The notes beneath the pieces are model-generated. The model did no database searches, was not told the origin of the DNA, and was given only the letters and a program-made list of their open reading frames with translations. Of a stretch of DNA of 47,482 bases, positions 43,354 to 47,482 are shown in pieces; positions within the stretch are counted from its first letter, which is position 1; each line of letters starts with the position of its first letter. Made by a program: the position numbers and the translations under genes. The DNA comes from an uncultured Bacteroidales bacterium (lineage in GTDB: Bacteria > Bacteroidota > Bacteroidia > Bacteroidales > UBA932): NCBI GenBank assembly GCA_944326325.1, contig CALVDQ010000019.1, positions 1 through 47,482 on the forward strand, read 5' to 3'.

Positions 43354-45249
43354 ATGGAAATCTTGAGGAGAGTGGCGGCGGCATTGGTCCTGTTATCTGT
43401 CGGGAATGCCTGTATGGAAGGACGTGACAGAGATACGGAATTCGTGAAAGCCGTGCTGGAACTTGCCGGGTGCACGGATGTGGAGGAGGTCGGGGAAGAG
43501 GAGATGGAACGATATGCGGATCTGTTTTCCTCACCTTTGCGGATAAACTATGCTTCTCGCAGCCGATTGATGGAAAGCGGGCTGTTTTCAGCCTATCAGG
43601 TAGCCGTGCTCCTGGATTACAGGGGCCTGTCAGGAGATGTACTTTCTCTTGAAGAACTGTCGTCCCTTGACGGTTTCGGCCATGATTTCGTCTCGGCCCT
43701 CGACTGCTTCATTTCGCTTGATTCCAATGCCGCGCCAGGACAGTCTTCCCTTTCTTCGGGGATTATGGAAAACAGGCTGACCGTCAAGTCCGGAATACGG
43801 AATACCGTTGACAGCATAGCCCCGCAGGGTACTTACTCCATGAAGTACAGACTGACTGCCGGGGAATCCTTCGAGGCAGGGGTTTCCTTGAGGAGTTCCT
43901 ATCAGGAGCCTCATCTCCCTCCCGGGAAACTGTCTTTTTTCGTCGCGTATTACGGCAGGAAATATCCTGGAAAGATTGTGGCCGGCGACTATACCCTGCG
44001 CTTCGGCCAGGGACTGGCACTTTGGCCGGGCTTTTCCATGAACGGTCTGTCCTCGCCTGATTCCTTTTCCAGGAGACCTTCGGGGATTTCTCCATACAAT
44101 TCCTATTCGGGGGAAGGTTCGTTCCGTGGGGTGGCTGCGGATTTCGGCAAGCGGAGATTCAATGTTTCGACCTTTGTCTCCGGTCTCGGGCTCCGGGAAA
44201 TGATGGAGGGAGGGACGGATTTTTCAAGGGATATCCTTTATGGAGCGAACATCGGGTGGTATGGGTTGTTCGGCCAGGTCTCTGTCACCGGATATGCGGT
44301 GTCCGGATTGTCCAAAGGCATACGGAAAGACTTTCCGGCTGCAGTGTGTTCCGCCGATGCCGCTTTTTCGTTGCGAGGGACGGATGTTTTTTCCGAAGCG
44401 GCCTTCGATTTCATTGGCCGGGGGATTGCCGCCCTTGCCGGATTCCGGACAGCGCTTTCTGACGGACTTCAGCTGGCTGCAATGACGAGGTATTATCCGG
44501 CTTCCTATTCTTCGGAGTATTCCGGAGCGGCAAGCGGTGGAAGCGGATGCAGCAATGAGTACGGGGCTTCCCTGGCCTTGTCCCACAGTGACGGGAAGTG
44601 GATGGATATTGCGGGAAAGACTGGATTCGGATCTTCCGAGAAGCGTTTTAGGGGAACGTTTTCCGCAGATGCCGTTTTCTCTCCTGAACCGAGGTACGGG
44701 GTTGACACTTCTTCCGTCCAGGTAAAGCTGCTTATGGTGGAGAATATCAGGATTTCCCCGGCATTCGCCATGACTTTCCGGGTGTCGGAAAGGTACAGGA
44801 CCTACGGCAGGCCTTTCCGCACCGATGTACGTCTGGACCTGAAGGCATCATTTGCAGTTTGGAGCTGCAATCTGAGGGTTAATGTCCTGCATTGCGAAAG
44901 CGTTTCCTTTCTTTCCTATCTGGAGGGAGGGTACAGGAATGACAGGCTTTCGCTTTGGTTCAGGACCGGTTTTTTCAGGGTTGATAACTGGAATGACCGT
45001 ATTTATGCGTATGAAAGGGATGCTCCTGGCAATTTCAATTCTCCTGCCTACTATGGACGCGGATACTGGCTGGCCCTGACCTCAGGGACAAGGCTGGCAA
45101 GAGGTATAAGACTTTATTTCAGGGGTTTGTTCCAGGACTATCCGTGGCTGAGACCGGCAGAGAAGCATCGGAAACCGCCAAAGGTCGAGATGAAGCTGCA
45201 GCTTTCCGTTGATCTGGACTTCTTCCTTGGAAAGAAGAACCGTCATTGA
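43354..45249 (+). CDS. Helix-hairpin-helix protein with outer-membrane beta-barrel-like body
   Basis: From the ATG at 43354 the protein has 631 residues (a GTG at 43348 is also in frame). A signal peptide (to about residue 20) is followed by ComEA-like helix-hairpin-helix segments (about 45-125: SRLMESGLFSAYQVAVLLDYR and SLEELSSLDGFGHDFVSAL). The rest is alternating polar/aromatic beta strands, such as RIVAGDYTLRFGQGLALWPGF-like stretches, consistent with a barrel. Proteins of this layout are common in Bacteroidota and have no known function to me. It is monocistronic, and no terminator was seen before tmRNA. Confidence 0.75.
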   Translation: MEILRRVAAALVLLSVGNACMEGRDRDTEFVKAVLELAGCTDVEEVGEEEMERYADLFSSPLRINYASRSRLMESGLFSAYQVAVLLDYRGLSGDVLSLEELSSLDGFGHDFVSALDCFISLDSNAAPGQSSLSSGIMENRLTVKSGIRNTVDSIAPQGTYSMKYRLTAGESFEAGVSLRSSYQEPHLPPGKLSFFVAYYGRKYPGKIVAGDYTLRFGQGLALWPGFSMNGLSSPDSFSRRPSGISPYNSYSGEGSFRGVAADFGKRRFNVSTFVSGLGLREMMEGGTDFSRDILYGANIGWYGLFGQVSVTGYAVSGLSKGIRKDFPAAVCSADAAFSLRGTDVFSEAAFDFIGRGIAALAGFRTALSDGLQLAAMTRYYPASYSSEYSGAASGGSGCSNEYGASLALSHSDGKWMDIAGKTGFGSSEKRFRGTFSADAVFSPEPRYGVDTSSVQVKLLMVENIRISPAFAMTFRVSERYRTYGRPFRTDVRLDLKASFAVWSCNLRVNVLHCESVSFLSYLEGGYRNDRLSLWFRTGFFRVDNWNDRIYAYERDAPGNFNSPAYYGRGYWLALTSGTRLARGIRLYFRGLFQDYPWLRPAEKHRKPPKVEMKLQLSVDLDFFLGKKNRH

Positions 45250-45330
45250 TTTTCTTTCTGATTTTTCCCGTTTATGAAACATTTTATCAGGATTGGCGTA
45301 TATACTAAATGTAGATATAGCATCGGCAAT

Positions 45331-45728
45331 GGGGCTGTTCTGGTTTTGACAGCGTATGACATTGGACGGTAAGCACGCCGGGCGTCGGAGGTTTGCCCGT
45401 AAATCTCAGCTTCCGAAAAATTAGTTGGCAACAACAATTATGCACTCGCTGCGTAGTCTACCAAGTAGTCTCGCTTAATCGCCGGCCGCCAAGGCTGCGG
45501 TCGCGACGGGTATCCCTCAGGACTTTAGGCCGGTTATGTCCTGAATCCGGGGTATCATCCAAACCGGATGCACGGGAGGACTCCTCTAAACCCCGCCAAG
45601 ATTCCAGAGGATAAGTCCGGATTAGCCTGTCTTTCGGCAGATCCTGATCGAAAACCATAGAAAGAATAAGCGTGTAGAAAGCTGCCTGGTGCTGCGTTTG
45701 GACGGCGGTTCGAGTCCGCCCAGCTCCA
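45331..45728 (+). ncRNA. ssrA: Transfer-messenger RNA (tmRNA)
   Basis: The tRNA-like ends GGGGCTG and CAGCTCC pair over seven bases with one G-T pair, and the 3' part has a TTCGAGTCC T-loop. The open frame following TTAGTT reads GGC AAC AAC AAT TAT GCA CTC GCT GCG TAG, giving a tag GNNNYALAA. Internal pseudoknot-forming stretches follow (for example CCGGATG paired with earlier GC-rich segments). tmRNA rescues stalled ribosomes with SmpB and tags the product for proteolysis. The promoter is not clear; TATACT lies at 45301-45306. Confidence 0.95.
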
Positions 45729-45732
45729 CACT

Positions 45733-45776
45733 CGGGGATGACCGGACGGCGATTCCTGTCATCCCCGATGCTTTTC
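45733..45776 (+). terminator. Hairpin terminator after tmRNA
   Basis: CGGGGATGAC (45733-45742) and GTCATCCCCG (45758-45767) are perfect ten-base complements. A short T-rich tail follows (CTTTTCGTG). Confidence 0.75.
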
Positions 45777-45817
45777 GTGTATGTGAGTTCTTTTTTTGCA
45801 GGAAATTTCAAAAAAAA

Positions 45818-45848
45818 TTTGCAAGGAATCAAATCTTGTGTATCTTTG
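45818..45848 (+). promoter_or_regulatory. Promoter of tRNA-Val
   Basis: TTTG (45818-45821), exactly 19 nt and TATCTTTG (45841-45848) form a perfect match to the Bacteroidota consensus. The start near 45855 is 13 nt before the tRNA. Confidence 0.85.
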
Positions 45849-45867
45849 CAATCCCAAACGAAAGGAA

Positions 45868-45945
45868 GGGAGCTTAGCTCAGTTGGTTCAGAGCGTCTGC
45901 CTTACAAGCAGAGGGTCGGGGGTTCGACTCCCTCAGCTCCCACCA
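45868..45945 (+). tRNA. tRNA-Val (anticodon TAC)
   Basis: Acceptor arms GGGAGCT/AGCTCCC are fully paired. The D arm is GCTC/GAGC, the anticodon stem TCTGC/GCAGA with loop CTTACAA gives anticodon TAC, and the T arm GGGGG/CCCTC has one G-T pair. Discriminator A and an encoded CCA (45943-45945) follow, unlike tRNA-Ala in this window. Confidence 0.95.
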
Positions 45946-45967
45946 CCCGAAAGGGCAAAACAAAACA

Positions 45968-46006
45968 GAATCCTGAAGTCCGGCGACTTTGGGATTCCTT
46001 GTTTTT
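45968..46006 (+). terminator. Rho-independent terminator after tRNA-Val
   Basis: A 13-pair stem (45968-45980 with 45985-45997, including two G-T pairs) with a CGGC loop is followed by CTTGTTTTT. Confidence 0.8.
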
Positions 46007-46018
46007 ATAAGAGGACAA

Positions 46019-46315
46019 ATGCAACGCTTCATTTCATTGGACATTTTTGGTCTTCCCGCAGTCCATGGTTATTCCGACTGTTTTTACCAGGTATAACGCA
46101 TAGAAGACGAGAGCCCGGCAGGCAATGTCTTCCCGGAGCACATCTACGATATCTGCAACGGAAAGAAGATGGACACCTACAGACAGTACGGGAATTTCGA
46201 AAAATGTTCGCGTTGCGAGCTGCTGCGCTTTTGCCGGGGATGTCCCGCCGTCGCCTACGGATATACGCATGACTTCTACGCACCCGACGCGCAATGCTGG
46301 AAAGAAATAAAGTGA
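46019..46315 (+). pseudogene. Radical-SAM/SPASM protein, C-terminal fragment
   Basis: The frame ending at the TGA of 46313-46315 encodes a SPASM-type tail: HIYDICNGKK, YGNFEKCSRCELLRFCRGC and YAPDAQCWKEIK, with four or more cluster cysteines. Its in-frame start at 46019 is interrupted by a TAA at 46094-46096, after HGYSDCFYQV. The radical-SAM core with its CxxxCxxC is missing altogether. Such proteins modify peptides or sulfatases with auxiliary iron-sulfur clusters. The product is dead: truncated at its 5' end and carrying a nonsense codon. Confidence 0.65.
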
Positions 46316-46322
46316 TAAATCA

Positions 46323-46777
46323 TGGATATGCTCGAATTGATGAAATACCGTCGGAGCATACGCCCCCGATGCCGGAGGAGGATAACGCAGCCGTTTTGTG
46401 GCCTGTCAGGACAAGGCGCTCAATGAAGCCATAGGCAAATTCAATGTAGCTTGCCTTGACCGCTCGAGGCTTGCGGGAGGTTTCGTGTCGAAAGAACAAC
46501 CGTCGGTTATTGATGATCCGTCCATTCGTTCCGGCTTATATGGCGCTCCGACCGTTATCATGATTTTCGGACCGAAGAACTTTCTCTACTCAGTTACCGA
46601 TGCTTTCTGGGCTGCCGAGAACATGGTGCTTGAAGCTACGGCACTCGGACTGTCGTCGTGCATTCTGGCACGGGGAGAGGATACATTCTCCACGCCAGAA
46701 GGCGAGACTATCCTGCGGATCTGGGCATACCCGACACGATGACAGCAAGGTGTTCCCGCCAGCCTTTCAAAAAAAAT
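46323..46777 (+). pseudogene. Nitroreductase-family protein with internal deletion
   Basis: The ATG at 46323 opens MDMLELMKYRRSIR, the usual nitroreductase start. About 20 codons that normally follow are missing, and the frame then shifts. The next sequence in the other frame reads APDAGGG, a TAA (where glutamine is expected), then RSRFVACQDK. From 46398 a long frame continues to FMN-binding-type segments such as AFWAAENMVLEATALGLSSC. Near 46721 a further one-base loss turns LRDLGIPDTM into LRIWAYPTR and a stop. At least three lesions make this a pseudogene. Confidence 0.75.
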
Positions 46778-46798
46778 TCAAAAAAAATTCAAAAAAAA
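46766..46798 (+). repeat. Three exact 11-bp phased A-tract repeats
   Basis: TTCAAAAAAAA occurs three times head to tail. The eight-A tracts are spaced by 11 bp, close to one helical turn, so the DNA is expected to be bent. The repeat lies between the nitroreductase remnant and the next gene remnant. Confidence 0.85.
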
Positions 46799-46960
46799 TG
46801 ACGACTCCAAGTGTTTCATTTCCAGTAATGGCTACTTATATGTAACTATGTGTATATCAGGTGCCTACTTGATGAAAATATTTTTTTGTCCCATATTTGC
46901 AGCAGAAAAGATACAAATACTCTTTTTGAAACTATTGTTAAATATCAAAATTCTGCAAGC

Positions 46961-47260
46961 ATGAAAAATGTAGTATTGATCGGAGCAAGCGGATTCGTAG
47001 GTTCCGCAATCCTCAAAGAAGCCCATAACAGGGGGCATCGTGTGACAGCCGTAGTCCGCGACGGAGGGAAAATCCAGTCAGGCAATCCCGGCAATATGGG
47101 CCCTGGAGTGAGAACGGGGAAATACCGTCTGGGAAAGGACGACATGCTTTTTGATGAAAACGGCGAGAGCTTCATCTCGGTAGAGGACTATGCAGTCGCC
47201 ATGATCGATGAACTCGAACAGGAAAACCATCACTGCGAACGCTTTACTGCAGCTTACTGA
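46961..47260 (+). pseudogene. NAD(P)-binding (NmrA/SDR-like) protein lacking its middle
   Basis: The 99-codon frame starts [20 protein letters not shown], an intact Rossmann nucleotide-binding start. It ends with [28 protein letters not shown] and [10 protein letters not shown], the end of the same family. Relatives have about 210 residues; here about 105 residues are absent between RDGGKIQSG and GPGVRTG, without a frameshift. The deletion removes the catalytic and substrate part. It could be translated, but the product is unlikely to be functional. Confidence 0.7.
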
Positions 47261-47313
47261 TACGTTACAATCAATTATACAACCATTTTATATAACCATC
47301 AAGATAAAAGACG

Positions 47314-47373
47314 ATGAAAAAGATTTTACTGACGCTGGCCGTTGCCGGCATGCCCCTGGGTGCCTCGGCATAG
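47314..47373 (+). pseudogene. Orphan signal peptide truncated by a repeat
   Basis: ATG at 47314 opens a typical signal peptide (MKKILLTLAVAGMPLGASA) that stops at TAG (47371-47373). The stop is supplied by the left end of repeat copy 2, which begins at 47362. This looks like a gene for an exported protein cut directly after its signal sequence. Confidence 0.55.
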
Positions 47374-47413
47374 CAAATAAATTTGCTCTGCGCTCGGCTT
47401 CTCGCTATATTTG
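47362..47413 (+). repeat. Hairpin-plus-promoter repeat, copy 2
   Basis: GCA-T-AGCAAAT (47368-47378) pairs with ATTTGCT-C-TGC around an AA loop (one T-C mismatch). The tail CTCGGCTTCTCGCTATATTTGG follows as in copy 1. TTTG (47382-47385), 20 nt and TATATTTG (47406-47413) form a promoter-like element. Confidence 0.75.
47382..47413 (+). promoter_or_regulatory. Promoter-like element in repeat copy 2
   Basis: The spacing is identical (20 nt) to that in copy 1 in front of the GH20 gene. No gene follows within the window, only another copy of the repeat. Confidence 0.5.
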
Positions 47414-47441
47414 GCCACTTCGTGTCCACATATACTGTTGC

Positions 47442-47482
47442 GCCTCGGCAGAACAAATTTTATTTGTTCTGCTCTCGGCTTC
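47442..47482 (+). repeat. Hairpin-plus-promoter repeat, copy 3 (cut by window end)
   Basis: An 11-pair perfect inverted repeat (47448-47458 with 47462-47472, TTT loop) is followed by TCTCGGCTTC at the window edge. TTTG (47463-47466) is again in the right arm. The -7 part lies beyond the window. Confidence 0.7.

Noticed and set aside
45331..45945. Possible integration site (att) at tmRNA or tRNA-Val for a mobile element
   Set aside because: No second copy of either 3' end, no integrase next to it and no boundary repeat is found in the window. The tyrosine recombinase at 14149 is of housekeeping Xer type.
46029..46294. Minus-strand ORFs of 84-86 codons
   Set aside because: They are antisense to the SPASM fragment, which has clear family motifs.

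Overview
The window is a chromosomal segment of a Bacteroidota bacterium, most likely order Bacteroidales. Three things support this. Many genes sit behind the Bacteroidota -33/-7 promoter (TTTG, 19-20 nt, TAnnTTTG). The tmRNA proteolysis tag reads GNNNYALAA. Several gene sets are typical of the group: 5'-nucleotidase split into two proteins, an HhH/outer-membrane-barrel protein, glutaminyl-tRNA synthetase, and an HsdR_N-like solitary nuclease. Base composition is moderate, and genes are dense on both strands.

Layout. 1-73 is tRNA-Gly(CCC). 291-1208 is a DMT exporter. 8992 down to 1180 (minus strand) is a tightly packed, probably co-transcribed set: CBM9-like protein, HexNAc-1-kinase-like phosphotransferase, VanZ-like membrane protein, large secreted amidase/golvesin/FN3 protein, L-cysteine desulfidase-like CyuA and CapA-like metallophosphatase. 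9210-12203 holds an MsbA-like ABC exporter and a divergent secreted alpha/beta hydrolase. 12219-15382 is an RNA/chromosome-maintenance operon (HsdR_N-like nuclease, CCA-adding enzyme, XerC/D-type recombinase, HPF) closed by a strong terminator. 15456-18360 is decayed: a frameshifted superfamily-1 helicase is joined to the C-terminal half of an oxyR gene. 18439-27996 carries thioredoxin, GH20 hexosaminidase, holA, an ABC-2 exporter pair, the two 5'-nucleotidase halves and a heparinase-like lyase. 28056-31900 carries yicC, a lone LytTR regulator with a membrane partner, and creD. 31993-35616 carries glnS, murF and dut. tRNA-Ala follows a long repeat-bearing leader. 43058 down to 36183 (minus) is one long run in which hpt-adk-obg continues into a PAP2 phosphatase and wbpA-wbpB-wbpE-wbpD, a pathway to UDP-2,3-diacetamido-2,3-dideoxyglucuronate for surface glycans. 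43354-45249 is an HhH/beta-barrel protein, followed by tmRNA (ssrA) and tRNA-Val.

The last 1.4 kb is a gene graveyard: the C-terminal piece of a radical-SAM/SPASM protein, a nitroreductase with an internal deletion, an NAD(P)-binding protein lacking its middle, and an orphan signal peptide. It ends in two tandem copies of a hairpin-plus-promoter repeat, also found once upstream of the GH20 gene. In all copies the right arm of the hairpin supplies the -33 box, and the stems differ between copies by compensating changes. This repeat, the repeat-bearing tRNA-Ala leader and the LytTR/membrane-protein pair are the most interesting unexplained items. No CRISPR array, complete insertion sequence, prophage or rRNA was seen.
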